A DNA stretch of 64,000 bases, from NCBI RefSeq assembly GCF_031884435.1, contig NZ_CP134779.1, positions 4,278,001 through 4,342,000 of the forward strand. Reading direction: 5' to 3'. A program made the translations under genes and the position numbers. The notes beneath the pieces were generated by a model that saw nothing but the letters and a program-made list of their open reading frames with translations, was not told where the DNA came from and did no database searches. Of the stretch, positions 1-8,865 are shown piece after piece (the stretch's first letter is position 1; every line of letters begins with the position of its first letter). The DNA is from Bosea sp. 685. Lineage in GTDB: Bacteria; Pseudomonadota; Alphaproteobacteria; Rhizobiales; Beijerinckiaceae.

Positions 1-1
1 A

Positions 2-727
2 CAGGATGTCGATCCGGACGCGATTCACGCTGCGCACCGTACCCTGGCGACGGAGCTAGGCTTTGCGCTGACGCCGCAGCTTCTCAAGCTCCTGACCAAA
101 TTCGACGCCTCCGCTCGGTATTCACCCGATGCCGCGTCAGCCGGTCGGAGGGCCTTACGCAACGAAGCACTGATGCTGCTCGCGGTCGCCGACATTCAGT
201 CCGGGCCAGCTCTTGCCGAGGATCAGTTCGACATGGCCAATAATCTAACAGACCGCCTGGCCGCGCTTTCAGCAATCACCCTAACAACAGGCGAGGCACG
301 CGAAGAGCTGATCGAGCGCTTCGCCACACTCTATGCCGACGAGCCGCTGGTGCTCGACAAATGGCTGATGGCGCAGGCTCTGATCGCCGAACCGGGCACG
401 CTCGACCGCGTCAAGCGGTTGATGCAGCACAAGGCCTTCTCGCTTAGCAATCCCAACCGCGTGCGCGCCCTGATCGGCGGTTTCGCGGCGAACCTGACCC
501 AGTTCAACCGGGCCGACGGCGCGGGCTACGCATTCGTCGCCGACATGGTCATCGCGCTCGACCGGACCAACCCCCAGGTCGCCTCGCGCCTGCTCGGCTC
601 GTTCAAGAGCTGGAGGATGCTCGAACCCATCCGCAAGGATCTCGCTCAGGCGTCCCTGGCGATGGTCGCGCGGATGCCTGGATTGTCGCGAGACGTCGCC
701 GATATCGCCGAGCGCGCGCTCGCCTAA
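2..727 (+). CDS. pepN: Aminopeptidase N (M1 family), C-terminal part, 5' end outside window
   Basis: An open frame runs from base 2 to a TAA at 725-727 and gives the last 241 residues of a protein whose start lies upstream of the window. Stretches such as NNLTDRLAALSA, SNPNRVRALIGGFA and NPQVASRLLGSFK match the C-terminal helical (ARM-like) domain of gammaproteobacterial-type PepN, a cytosolic zinc aminopeptidase that removes N-terminal residues from peptides. The zinc site (HEXXH) lies in the missing N-terminal part, so activity cannot be judged here. It is the first gene on the plus strand and is followed by about 500 bases without a gene. The family identification is firm; only the completeness is unknown. 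Confidence 0.93.
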   Translation, partial: QDVDPDAIHAAHRTLATELGFALTPQLLKLLTKFDASARYSPDAASAGRRALRNEALMLLAVADIQSGPALAEDQFDMANNLTDRLAALSAITLTTGEAREELIERFATLYADEPLVLDKWLMAQALIAEPGTLDRVKRLMQHKAFSLSNPNRVRALIGGFAANLTQFNRADGAGYAFVADMVIALDRTNPQVASRLLGSFKSWRMLEPIRKDLAQASLAMVARMPGLSRDVADIAERALA

Positions 728-789
728 AGCGTTTTCGAGCGAAGTGGACGCCGGTTCGCGTGAAGAAAACGCGTCAAACCAAAAGCCGA

Positions 790-834
790 GAACAGGATGC
801 GAAAAAGCGGGAACCGGTTTCTCGCATCCTGTTC
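790..834. repeat. Intergenic inverted repeat, 13-bp perfect arms
   Basis: Arms at 790-802 (gaacaggatgcga) and 822-834 are perfect reverse complements around an accggtt-containing centre. A related sequence with the same ccggttccc core and gcatcctg arm lies at 35869-35921, so this is a dispersed element. Such elements are common between genes in Hyphomicrobiales. It could also slow or end pepN transcription, but no T-tract follows it. Confidence 0.75.
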
Positions 835-866
835 TGAGCGGCGTCGGGGCCGTTTCGAAACTCCGC

Positions 867-984
867 GAGCCCTCATCCTGAGGAGCGGGCGCAGCCCGCG
901 TCTCGAAGGATGCTCCAGGAGGTTCCGGAACCATCTGGAGCATCCTTCGAGACGCCGCTACTCGGCTCCTCAGGATGAGGGCTC
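867..984. repeat. Large intergenic palindrome (REP-like, 'cctcatcctgagg' type)
   Basis: The left half begins gagccctcatcctgaggagc and the right half ends with its near reverse complement; the inner arms around aaggatgctcca also pair. A diverged copy lies at about 17934-18012. It carries no convincing reading frame. Together with the repeat at 790-834 it fills much of the 510-base gap between pepN and the next gene; I see nothing recognisable in the remaining bases 985-1236. Confidence 0.75.
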
Positions 985-1236
985 ACATGTCCAAACCGGC
1001 ACCGAGGGGCCGCCCAGACGGGTACCGAGGGCGCGCCTGTCCGAAACGTTAACGTTTCATTACCCGTACAGGATTCATTGATTCGATCGATACAACCTTA
1101 AGGCGAATTCTGACGCTCCGATTCAACTCAAGGCTAGACAAACCGGCTCGCGCGGATTCAACTCAAAGTGATTCGAGGGGATGCGGCACGTCTCCCGATC
1201 TTGCTGACGGTACGGATTATCCGAAGGGGGACGGGC

Positions 1237-3537
1237 ATGACGCGTGCCAACGCGAGCTGCGCATCTATGCGCGCAGACACGATTCTGGGGGTCGCCAGAT
1301 CGCTGACGCATCCGCTCTATCGACGCTTCGAGAGCCTCGAACCGATCTTTCGTAAAGTCTTGCCGGCGCTCGTCGCCGTGTTCATGCTCATCCTGGGCGC
1401 CGGGGCCCTGGTTCAAACCTCGGCCATGCGAGATGACGCCCTGCTCGATGCTGCTGGCGACATCGATCTCGTCTCGGCGCTGATCGTGCGAGAACTTGAG
1501 GTCGCCGTCCAGACCGGCGCCTCCCCCTCCTCTCTTCTTGCAACGCTGGCCTCCAAGCACCTCGCCCCCCATGGCCGCATCGTCCATGTCAGCGCAGCCG
1601 ATGGGCAGGTCATCGCCAGCGAGCCCGTCATCGGCCAGACCCAGCGCACGCTGGTCGACTTCCTCGGCCAGACCCAGCCCCTGACCGTGTTCGGCGACCG
1701 CGCCGGCGTGATGCGCATCACCTTGCCGGGCGCGACCGAGGTGTTCGCGACCGTCCGCAATCTTCCTGCCCCGCTCGGCCAGGTCGCGGTGATGCAGCCC
1801 GTCTCCCGGGCGCTTTCGACCTGGCAGCAGCGCCGCAGCGCGCTCCTGGCGCTGATCGGCTCGGCCGCGCTCGTGCTCACCGCCATCACCCTCGCCTTCA
1901 TCTTGCAATCGCGGCGGGCCTCGGCCGCCGACGAGGATTGCGACCGCGTGCGCCAGCGCATCGACTCAGCCCTGAACCGCGGCCATTGCGGCCTGTGGGA
2001 CTGGGATCTGGCGCGTGGCCGGATCTACTGGTCAGATTCGATGTACGCCATGCTCGGCTATGACCGCTCCGGCGACTACATGTCCTTCGGCGAGGTCAGC
2101 GCCTTCATCCATCCCGACGATGTCGATCTCTACGCGCTCGCCGATGCGATCAGCCGTGGCGAGGCCGAGCATCTCGACCAGGAGTTTCGCGTCCGCGGCG
2201 CCACCGGCGAATGGGTCTGGCTCAAGGCCCGCGCCGAGCTCGTGATCGACCGCCGGACCCATTCGCAGCATCTCGTCGGCATCGCCGTCGACATCTCCGA
2301 GCAGCGCAACATGGCCGAGCGCACGGCGACCGCCGACGCCCGCCTCCGCGACGCCGTCGAGGCGATCTCCGAAGCCTTCGTGCTCTGGGATGGCGATAAC
2401 CGCCTCGTCCTGTGCAACGCAAAGTATCAGCAGCTCCACCAGCTCCCCGCGGAATTGCTCCAGGTCGGCATCGGCCATGATCAATTGATGGCGCTGAGCG
2501 CCCAGCCCAATATCGACCGCGAGCCGGTGCGCACGATGCGCGGCACGGTCGGCGCCTCGTCCTATGAGGCGCGCCTGTCTGACGGCCGCTGGCTGCAGAT
2601 CAACGGCCGCCGCACCAAGGATGGCGGCTCGGTCTCGGTCGGCACCGACATCACCAAGCTGAAGCAGCAGGAGGAGCGCCTGACCCAGTCGGAGCACCAG
2701 CTCCTGATGCATGTCACCGACCTCAAGGCCTCGCGCCAGAAGCTGGAAGCGCAGGCGCAGCAGCTCGCCGACATGGCCGAGCGCTATCTGGAGCAGAAGG
2801 CCGCGGCCGAGAGCGCCAACCGGGCCAAGTCGGAATTCCTGGCCAATATGAGCCATGAACTGCGCACGCCGCTCAACGCCATCATCGGCTTCTCCGAGAT
2901 CATGGAGAACGGCCTGTTCGGCAGCCTCGGCTGCGACCGCTATCTCGACTATGTCCGCGATATCCGCTCCAGCGGCGGCTATCTGCTCGGCGTCATCAAC
3001 GACGTCCTCGACATGGCCCGCATCGAGGCCGGCCGGATGCGGCTCGAAAAATCCGACGTCGCGGTGGGCCTGGTCATCGACGAAGCCGTCCTCAAGGCGC
3101 GCGCCGAAATCGACCGCAAGCACCTCGCGCTGCGCATCGAGGGGCCGCGCGACCTGCGCCTGGAGGCCGATCCGCACGCGCTCTACCAGATCCTCGGCAA
3201 TCTCATCGACAACGCGGTCAAGTTCACGCCCGAAGGTGGGCAGGTCGCGGTGCGGCTGCGCCAGGTGCCGGGTGCGCTCAACATCTATATCGAGGACACC
3301 GGCATCGGCATCCCCAAGGAGAAGATCGACCGTATCGGGCGGCCCTTCGAGCAGGTCGAGGGCGACCTCACCCGCAGCTATCAGGGCTCGGGGCTCGGCC
3401 TCGCCATCGCCCGTTCACTGGCCGAACTGCATGGCGGCTCGCTGCGCCTGCGCTCATCGATCGGCGCCGGCACCATCGTGATGGTGCACCTGCCGGTGGA
3501 TGGCGGCGCCGGGCGCATCACCGCCCAGGCTGCCTGA
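1237..3537 (+). CDS. Membrane-bound PAS-domain sensor histidine kinase
   Basis: The 766-residue product has two membrane segments (about residues 40-62 and 202-224) bounding a periplasmic sensor region of about 140 residues. Two PAS-like regions follow; the first contains WDWDLARGRIYWSDSMYAML and FIHPDDV. A short coiled coil leads into HisKA (MSHELRTPLNAIIGFSEIME, phospho-acceptor about His540) and an HATPase with N box (NLIDNAVKF), DTGIGIP and GSGLGLAI. The dimerisation domain resembles PleC/PdhS-type kinases of alphaproteobacteria, but no cell-cycle role can be assigned from sequence. No response regulator is adjacent, so the partner is elsewhere. The ATG at 1237 is preferred because gaaggggga lies just upstream; an in-frame start at 1168 is possible. 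It converges on glnE with 4 bases between the stops. Confidence 0.9.
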   Translation: MTRANASCASMRADTILGVARSLTHPLYRRFESLEPIFRKVLPALVAVFMLILGAGALVQTSAMRDDALLDAAGDIDLVSALIVRELEVAVQTGASPSSLLATLASKHLAPHGRIVHVSAADGQVIASEPVIGQTQRTLVDFLGQTQPLTVFGDRAGVMRITLPGATEVFATVRNLPAPLGQVAVMQPVSRALSTWQQRRSALLALIGSAALVLTAITLAFILQSRRASAADEDCDRVRQRIDSALNRGHCGLWDWDLARGRIYWSDSMYAMLGYDRSGDYMSFGEVSAFIHPDDVDLYALADAISRGEAEHLDQEFRVRGATGEWVWLKARAELVIDRRTHSQHLVGIAVDISEQRNMAERTATADARLRDAVEAISEAFVLWDGDNRLVLCNAKYQQLHQLPAELLQVGIGHDQLMALSAQPNIDREPVRTMRGTVGASSYEARLSDGRWLQINGRRTKDGGSVSVGTDITKLKQQEERLTQSEHQLLMHVTDLKASRQKLEAQAQQLADMAERYLEQKAAAESANRAKSEFLANMSHELRTPLNAIIGFSEIMENGLFGSLGCDRYLDYVRDIRSSGGYLLGVINDVLDMARIEAGRMRLEKSDVAVGLVIDEAVLKARAEIDRKHLALRIEGPRDLRLEADPHALYQILGNLIDNAVKFTPEGGQVAVRLRQVPGALNIYIEDTGIGIPKEKIDRIGRPFEQVEGDLTRSYQGSGLGLAIARSLAELHGGSLRLRSSIGAGTIVMVHLPVDGGAGRITAQAA

Positions 3538-3541
3538 ACAC

Positions 3542-6496
3542 TCACCCGGCGCGGGCTGCGCCAAGCAGCTTCTGGAACAGGGCGCGGACGCCGGCGCGCA
3601 TCTCGTCCAGCTCCGCCCGCAGCACCTTGGCGTCCGGCCGGCCTACAGCCGTCGCGATCCGCTTGAGCACGCGCGGCGGCACGGCAGCGGGATCGAACGC
3701 ATCCTCGACGGTGAAGCGCTGCCAGAGCTGAACATCGCCGATCAGCCTGTGCGCCTCGATCAGGAACGCCGCATCGGCCGCCGATAGCAACCCAACCTCC
3801 CGCGTCGCGGCAAAAACGGCGGCGGTATCGGGCGCGACCAGGCCAGGGTGGCGCGCGGCATGGGCCAGCACCAGGAACTGCGCCAGGAAATCCAGATCGG
3901 TCAGGCCCCCAGCCACGAGCTTCAGATCCCTGGGGTCGCTCTCGCCCTTCTCCTTGGCGATCAGGGCGCGCATCTCCAGCACCGCAGTTGCGACCTTCGC
4001 CGGCTTGCGCTCGCGCCGCAGGATCTGCCCGATCGCAGCCTGCGCCCGGCGCGCCAGCCCGGCATCGCCGGCGACGACGCGGGCGCGCGTCAGCGCCATC
4101 TCCTCCCAGATCTCGGCCTCGCCCGTGTGATAGGCCTCGAAACCGGAGAACTGGGTCGCAACCGGGCTCTTATTGCCCGTCGGCCGCAGCCGCATATCGA
4201 CCTGGTAGAGCCCGCCGCGCCGCGTCGGCACCGTCAGCGCCGCCACCAGCCGCTGGGTGAAGCGGACATGCCAGGTGACGGGGTCGAGGCTTTTGGCGCC
4301 GTCGCTGGGGCCTGCGTCCTCCGGCCGGTCATAGAGCAGGATCAGGTCGAGATCGGAGGATGGTGTGAGTTCGCCCGCGCCGAGCCGGCCCAGCCCCAGC
4401 ACCACAGTCTCCGCGCCCGCAATGACGCCGTGATCGGCGGCGAAGGCGGCCCGGGTATCGTCGAAAGCGACGCGCAGGCAGCCTTCGGCCACGGCGCAAT
4501 AGGCCTGGCCCGCCTGCTGGGCCCGGTAGACGCCCGAAATCAGGCGCGCACCCACCAGGAAATTCTCCTGCCGCGCCGCATCGCGCAAGCGGTCGAGCCC
4601 ATCCTCGACGCTGGGCGGCGGATTGCCGACGACGGCCCTGATGCGACCGGTCAAGGCATCGGTGTCGAGATTGGCCGAGGTGAAGGCCGGGTCGATGATG
4701 CCGTCGAGGACATGGGGATAGAGCGCCGCGACCTTGGCGAGCCTGGGCGCGCTGCCGAGGATGTCGGCGAAGATCGTCAGCAGCGAGGCATGCGAGCGCA
4801 GCAGCGTCAGCAATTCGACCGCAGCCGGCATGCGCACGAAGGCGTTGTCGAGATGGGCGAGCGCGCCGTCGGGGTCGACGGTGCGGCCGAGCGCCACCAG
4901 GAGCGCCGGCGTGAGCTCGGTCAGGACCTCGCGGGCACGGGCGCTGGTCACGGCGGCGCGGCGGCCGAAATGCCAGCCGCGCACCGTCTCGGCGGCGGTG
5001 CCGGGGTCGCGGAAGCCGAGCTTGCGCAAGGTCGCCAAGGTGTCCGGGTCGAGCTCGGTACCGGTGAAGCTCAGCGTGCCCGCTTCGCTGGCCAGGCTCG
5101 GCCCCTCCTCGAAGAGCAGCGCGTAATGCCCCTCGACGCGCCTGGCATGCGCCGTCAGCGCCTTGCCGAAGGCCGCAGTCGAGGGATAGCCGCAGAAGCG
5201 CGCGAAGGCCTCCAGATCGCCCTTTGCCTTGGGCAGGGTCTGCGTCTGCTCGTCATGGCGCATCTGCAGGCGATGTTCGATCACGCGCAGATAGCGATAG
5301 GATTCGGCCAGCTCGTCGCGCGCCTTGGGCGTGATCCAGCCTTCATGCGTCAGTTCGCCGAGCATCTCCAGCGTGCGCGGGCCGCGCAGCGCCGGGCGCC
5401 GGCCGCCGAAGACGAGCTGCTGCGTCTGCACGAAGAACTCGATCTCGCGGATGCCGCCGCGCCCGAGCTTCACATTATGGCCCTCGACGGCGATCGTCTC
5501 ATGGCCCTTCACCGTCTGGATCTGGCGCTTCATCGCATGGATGTCGGCGATCGCGGCGAAGTCGAAATATTTGCGCCAGATGAAGGGGGCGAGATCGGCG
5601 AGGAAGCGCTTGCCCAACGCGAGGTCGCCTGCGACCGGCCGCGCCTTGATCATAGCGGCGCGTTCCCAGTTCTGGCCGACGGTCTCGTAATAGGAATAGG
5701 CTGATGGCAGCGCGACCGCGACATGGGTCGAGGCCGGGTCCGGCCGCAGGCGCAGATCGACGCGGAAGACATAGCCGTCGGGCGTGCGCTCCTGGATGAT
5801 GCGGGCGATGGTTTGCGTCAGCTTGACGAAGAAGCTCGACGGCTCGGTGACGCCTGCAGCCTCGGCCGCCTCGGGGTCGAAGAAGACGACGATGTCGATG
5901 TCGGAGGAGTAGTTCAGCTCGCCCGCGCCATGCTTGCCGAGCGCGAGCACGACGAGGCCGCAGCCCGCGCCGGGATCAGCCGGATCGCTCAAGCGGATGC
6001 GGCCGAGATCGGCCGCCTGCCGCAAAACATGCTCGGTCGCGAGATGCACGGCAGCATCGGCCATCGCCGTCAGCGCCGCGGTGACCGTCTCGACATCCCA
6101 GACGCCGCCGATATCGGCGAGCGCGATCAAGAGCGCCATCGCCTGCCGGAAACGGCGTAGCGCCCGCATGAGTTCAGCCGTCTCGACGCCCGACGCGGCG
6201 ATGGCTGCGATCTCGGCGAGCAAGGCATCGCGGCGCGCTTCCGGCGCTGTCGTCAGCGCCGAGACGAGACCTGCGGGATCAAGCCGCATGATTTGCGTCA
6301 GGAAGGGCGAATGCGCCAGGATGCCGGCGACGAGATCGACTGATGCCGGATTGTTGGCGAAATGCTGCGTCAGGGCCTCAGTGGCGGCATCGTCGCGCAG
6401 GCGCTCGATCAGCTCGCGCGTCAGCAACGCCTCGCGGCGGGCTTTGGCCGGCAGCACGGGCGCGGCCTTCAGTCGATCGCAAAGCCGCCCGTCCAT
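3542..6496 (-). CDS. glnE: Bifunctional glutamine synthetase adenylyltransferase / adenylyl-removing enzyme
   Basis: GlnE attaches AMP to glutamine synthetase or removes it in response to PII, setting ammonium assimilation. The 984-residue length is normal. Both nucleotidyltransferase halves are visible. The N-terminal adenylyl-removing domain has LGKHGAGELNYSSDIDIVVF and the C-terminal adenylyl-transferase domain has LGRLGAGELTPSSDLDLILL, each with the S-D-[LI]-D metal-binding signature. The RGGIREIEF and LTDLDFLAQF helical motifs between and after them also fit the family. It lies 18 bases downstream of a histidine kinase gene and is probably the last gene of a regulator-kinase-glnE operon, as in related rhizobia. 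Confidence 0.96.
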   Translation of the reverse strand: MDGRLCDRLKAAPVLPAKARREALLTRELIERLRDDAATEALTQHFANNPASVDLVAGILAHSPFLTQIMRLDPAGLVSALTTAPEARRDALLAEIAAIAASGVETAELMRALRRFRQAMALLIALADIGGVWDVETVTAALTAMADAAVHLATEHVLRQAADLGRIRLSDPADPGAGCGLVVLALGKHGAGELNYSSDIDIVVFFDPEAAEAAGVTEPSSFFVKLTQTIARIIQERTPDGYVFRVDLRLRPDPASTHVAVALPSAYSYYETVGQNWERAAMIKARPVAGDLALGKRFLADLAPFIWRKYFDFAAIADIHAMKRQIQTVKGHETIAVEGHNVKLGRGGIREIEFFVQTQQLVFGGRRPALRGPRTLEMLGELTHEGWITPKARDELAESYRYLRVIEHRLQMRHDEQTQTLPKAKGDLEAFARFCGYPSTAAFGKALTAHARRVEGHYALLFEEGPSLASEAGTLSFTGTELDPDTLATLRKLGFRDPGTAAETVRGWHFGRRAAVTSARAREVLTELTPALLVALGRTVDPDGALAHLDNAFVRMPAAVELLTLLRSHASLLTIFADILGSAPRLAKVAALYPHVLDGIIDPAFTSANLDTDALTGRIRAVVGNPPPSVEDGLDRLRDAARQENFLVGARLISGVYRAQQAGQAYCAVAEGCLRVAFDDTRAAFAADHGVIAGAETVVLGLGRLGAGELTPSSDLDLILLYDRPEDAGPSDGAKSLDPVTWHVRFTQRLVAALTVPTRRGGLYQVDMRLRPTGNKSPVATQFSGFEAYHTGEAEIWEEMALTRARVVAGDAGLARRAQAAIGQILRRERKPAKVATAVLEMRALIAKEKGESDPRDLKLVAGGLTDLDFLAQFLVLAHAARHPGLVAPDTAAVFAATREVGLLSAADAAFLIEAHRLIGDVQLWQRFTVEDAFDPAAVPPRVLKRIATAVGRPDAKVLRAELDEMRAGVRALFQKLLGAARAG

Positions 6497-6514
6497 CGTC
6501 TCAGTCCCGCTAGA

Positions 6515-8074
6515 TTACGCGGATTGCAAGCCAGCAGGGTTCGGCTGCGCTGTCGAGGCCGGGAGCACGCCGCCCTCGCGCATGTCCACAGGCTTCGGCT
6601 GCGCTTGGGGCAGGGAGATCACCACGCGCAGGCCAGGCGCGTTGTCCTCCAGCCTGAGCTGGCCGCCATGCAGCCTGACGACGCCAGCCGCCAGCGACAG
6701 GCCGAGCCCGAAGCCCGGCTTGCTGCGGCTCTGGTCGAGCCTGACGAAGCGCTCCAGCACGCGGCCGCGATCGGCCTCCGGGACGCCCGGCCCGTGATCG
6801 GCGACGACGAGCTCGATCTCGGAGCCGACAGGAGCTGCCGAGACGACGACCGTCGCCGCCCCCGCGCCCGCGCCCGCCTCGACCGGCTGGCCGTATTTCA
6901 GCGCGTTGTCGATCAGATTGGCGAGCGCCTGGCCGAGCAATTCGCGATTGCCCGAGACATGCAGCTCCGGCGCAACCTCGGTGACCAGCGACACCCCCGC
7001 CTCCTCGGCCAGCGGCTCGTAGAGCTCCACCATGCCGGAGACGATCTCGGAGAGGTCGAGCACATCCATGCTGTCTTGGATGCGGCCGGTCTCGAGCCGC
7101 GCGATCATCAAGAGCGCGTTGAAGACGCGGATCAGGTTGTCGGCCTCGTCGATCGAGCCATCGAGCGCGGCGCGCAATTCGTCGGGGGATTTCGCCGTGC
7201 GCAGCGCCTCCTCGGCGCGGTTGCGCAGCCGGGTCAAGGGCGTTTTCAGGTCATGGGCGATGTTGTCTGAGACCTGCTGCATGCCGGCCATCAATTCACC
7301 GATGCGGTCGAGCATGGCGTTGAGGTTCAGCGCCAGACGGTCGAGCTCGTCGCCCGTGCCCGAGATCGACAATCGGCCCTTCAGGTCACCGGCCATGATC
7401 GACTGGGCCGTGTCGGTCATGCCGTCGACGCGCTTCAGCACACGGCGCGCCACGAACCAGCTCGCAAAGCAGCCGAGCACGAAGACCAACAGCAGCGACC
7501 AGCCAGCCGCGCGCCTGATCACGACGCCGAGACGCTCGCGCTCCTCGACATCGCGCCCGACCAGCAGCCTGAAACCCGCCGGCAGCACGAAGACGCGCAC
7601 GATCGCACGGCTCGGCGTATCGACCGCGTCGGCGGAGCGCGCATATTCGATCTCGCTTTCGCCCGGACGATCGAGCGCACCGGGCGGCACGGCCTCGACA
7701 TTGCCGGCGAGACGATCGCCCACCGGCGTGGTGACGAGATAGAGCGAAGCGCCGGGCCCGCGCGAGCGCCGCTCGATGATGTTGACGAGCCGCCTGATGC
7801 CGCCCTGGCGCTGCTGCTCGGCGAGTCCCTGGATCTCGGCGTCGATGGTCGAGCGGATCTGGTCGTCGAGCAGGCGCTTGGCGTTCCAGGCGACATAGCC
7901 CAGCACGAAGCCGGCGAAGAGCGCGAAGATGACGAGATAGACCGCCGTCAGCTTGAAGGCGGTGGTGCGGAACAGGTTTGGCAAAAGATGCGTGGTCATG
8001 GGATGCGTGGTCGTCTTGCGCGGAACGCTCTGCGCAGCCGCGTCCTGCCCGGCCGGATCAGCGCGCCGTGTCAC
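6515..8074 (-). CDS. HAMP-domain sensor histidine kinase (partner of the 8058-8741 regulator)
   Basis: The product (up to 519 residues) has a first membrane helix around TAFKLTAVYLVIFALFAGFV, a periplasmic region of about 110 residues, and a second helix (GWSLLLVFVLGCFASWFVA). HAMP, HisKA (NIAHDLKTPLTRLRNRAEEA) and HATPase (NLIDNALKYG, DHGPGVP, GFGLGLSLAAGVV) follow. The annotated start overlaps the upstream regulator stop by 17 bases, suggesting translational coupling. An internal ATG at 7999 would give a 494-residue protein without overlap and would start closer to the membrane helix; both remain possible. Its position between degP/regulator and glnE is conserved in rhizobia. The signal is unknown; an envelope cue is likely from the periplasmic loop and the nearby degP. 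Confidence 0.9.
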   Translation of the reverse strand: MTRRADPAGQDAAAQSVPRKTTTHPMTTHLLPNLFRTTAFKLTAVYLVIFALFAGFVLGYVAWNAKRLLDDQIRSTIDAEIQGLAEQQRQGGIRRLVNIIERRSRGPGASLYLVTTPVGDRLAGNVEAVPPGALDRPGESEIEYARSADAVDTPSRAIVRVFVLPAGFRLLVGRDVEERERLGVVIRRAAGWSLLLVFVLGCFASWFVARRVLKRVDGMTDTAQSIMAGDLKGRLSISGTGDELDRLALNLNAMLDRIGELMAGMQQVSDNIAHDLKTPLTRLRNRAEEALRTAKSPDELRAALDGSIDEADNLIRVFNALLMIARLETGRIQDSMDVLDLSEIVSGMVELYEPLAEEAGVSLVTEVAPELHVSGNRELLGQALANLIDNALKYGQPVEAGAGAGAATVVVSAAPVGSEIELVVADHGPGVPEADRGRVLERFVRLDQSRSKPGFGLGLSLAAGVVRLHGGQLRLEDNAPGLRVVISLPQAQPKPVDMREGGVLPASTAQPNPAGLQSA

Positions 8075-8741
8075 GGACCATGTATCCCGCGCCGCGAATG
8101 GTGTGGATCATCGGGTGCTCGAAGCCCTTGTCGACCTTGGCGCGCAGGCGGCTGACATGCACGTCGATGACATTGGTCTGGGGGTCGAAATGATAGTCCC
8201 AGACATTCTCCAGCAGCATGGTGCGCGTCACCACCTGCCCGGCATGCTTCATCAGATATTCGAGCAGGCGGAATTCGCGCGGCTGCAGCGGAATTTCCTC
8301 CTCGCCGCGCGCGACGCGATGGGCGAGCCGGTCGAGCGCGAGATCGCCGACGCGATAGGTCGTGGGCTCGGAAGCCGGCGCGGCGCGGCGGCGCGACAGC
8401 ACCTCGACCCGCGCGAGCAGTTCGGAAAAGGCATAGGGCTTGGGCAGGTAATCGTCGCCGCCGGCGCGCAGGCCCTTCACGCGGTCATCGACCTGCGCCA
8501 GCGCCGAGAGGATCAGCGCCGGCGTCACGTCGTTCTGCTCGCGCAGCGAGCGGATCAATGACAGCCCGTCGAGACGCGGCAGCATGCGGTCGACCACCAG
8601 CACGTCATAGCCGCCGCCCTCCGCCATGGCGTAGCCTTCGAGCCCGTCGGCGGCATGGTCGGCGACATGGCCGGCCTCGCGGAAGGCCTTGGTCAGATAG
8701 GCCGCTGCCTCGGCGTCATCTTCAACGATCAGGAGTCGCAT
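8058..8741 (-). CDS. OmpR-family response regulator
   Basis: The 227-residue protein has a receiver domain with the acidic pocket (VEDD near residue 7), phospho-acceptor Asp51 in VLVVDRMLP, and a conserved Lys in DDYLPKPYAF. An OmpR/PhoB winged helix follows (PREFRLLEYLMKHAGQVVTR, TIRGAGYMV). It overlaps the kinase gene, so the two form one two-component system. A strong terminator lies between it and degP, so the pair probably has its own promoter in the short gap at 8742-8771, unless degP transcripts read through. Target genes cannot be read from the sequence; degP next door is an obvious candidate. Confidence 0.93.
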   Translation of the reverse strand: MRLLIVEDDAEAAAYLTKAFREAGHVADHAADGLEGYAMAEGGGYDVLVVDRMLPRLDGLSLIRSLREQNDVTPALILSALAQVDDRVKGLRAGGDDYLPKPYAFSELLARVEVLSRRRAAPASEPTTYRVGDLALDRLAHRVARGEEEIPLQPREFRLLEYLMKHAGQVVTRTMLLENVWDYHFDPQTNVIDVHVSRLRAKVDKGFEHPMIHTIRGAGYMVRDTAR

Positions 8742-8763
8742 GGGATAAGCCTATCCTACAAAA

Positions 8764-8804
8764 CGTAAAAACGGCAGGCCGGACGATACGCATCCGGCCT
8801 GCCG
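8764..8804 (-). terminator. Rho-independent terminator of degP
   Basis: A perfect 12-bp stem (8772-8783 with 8793-8804, nine-base loop) is followed on the minus strand by TTTTTACGTTTT. It sits 61 bases past the degP stop codon and just upstream of the response regulator gene on the same strand. Confidence 0.88.
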
Positions 8805-8865
8805 CGGTGAAGGCTGGTCTCCCGGCGGGGGCGACAGGAACCGTGAGACTCGAGCCCGCCCCTTT

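Noticed and set aside
3848..5704. 618-codon open frame opposite glnE
   Set aside because: It is an antisense shadow produced by high GC; its Arg/Gln-rich translation resembles no protein and glnE is fully conserved.
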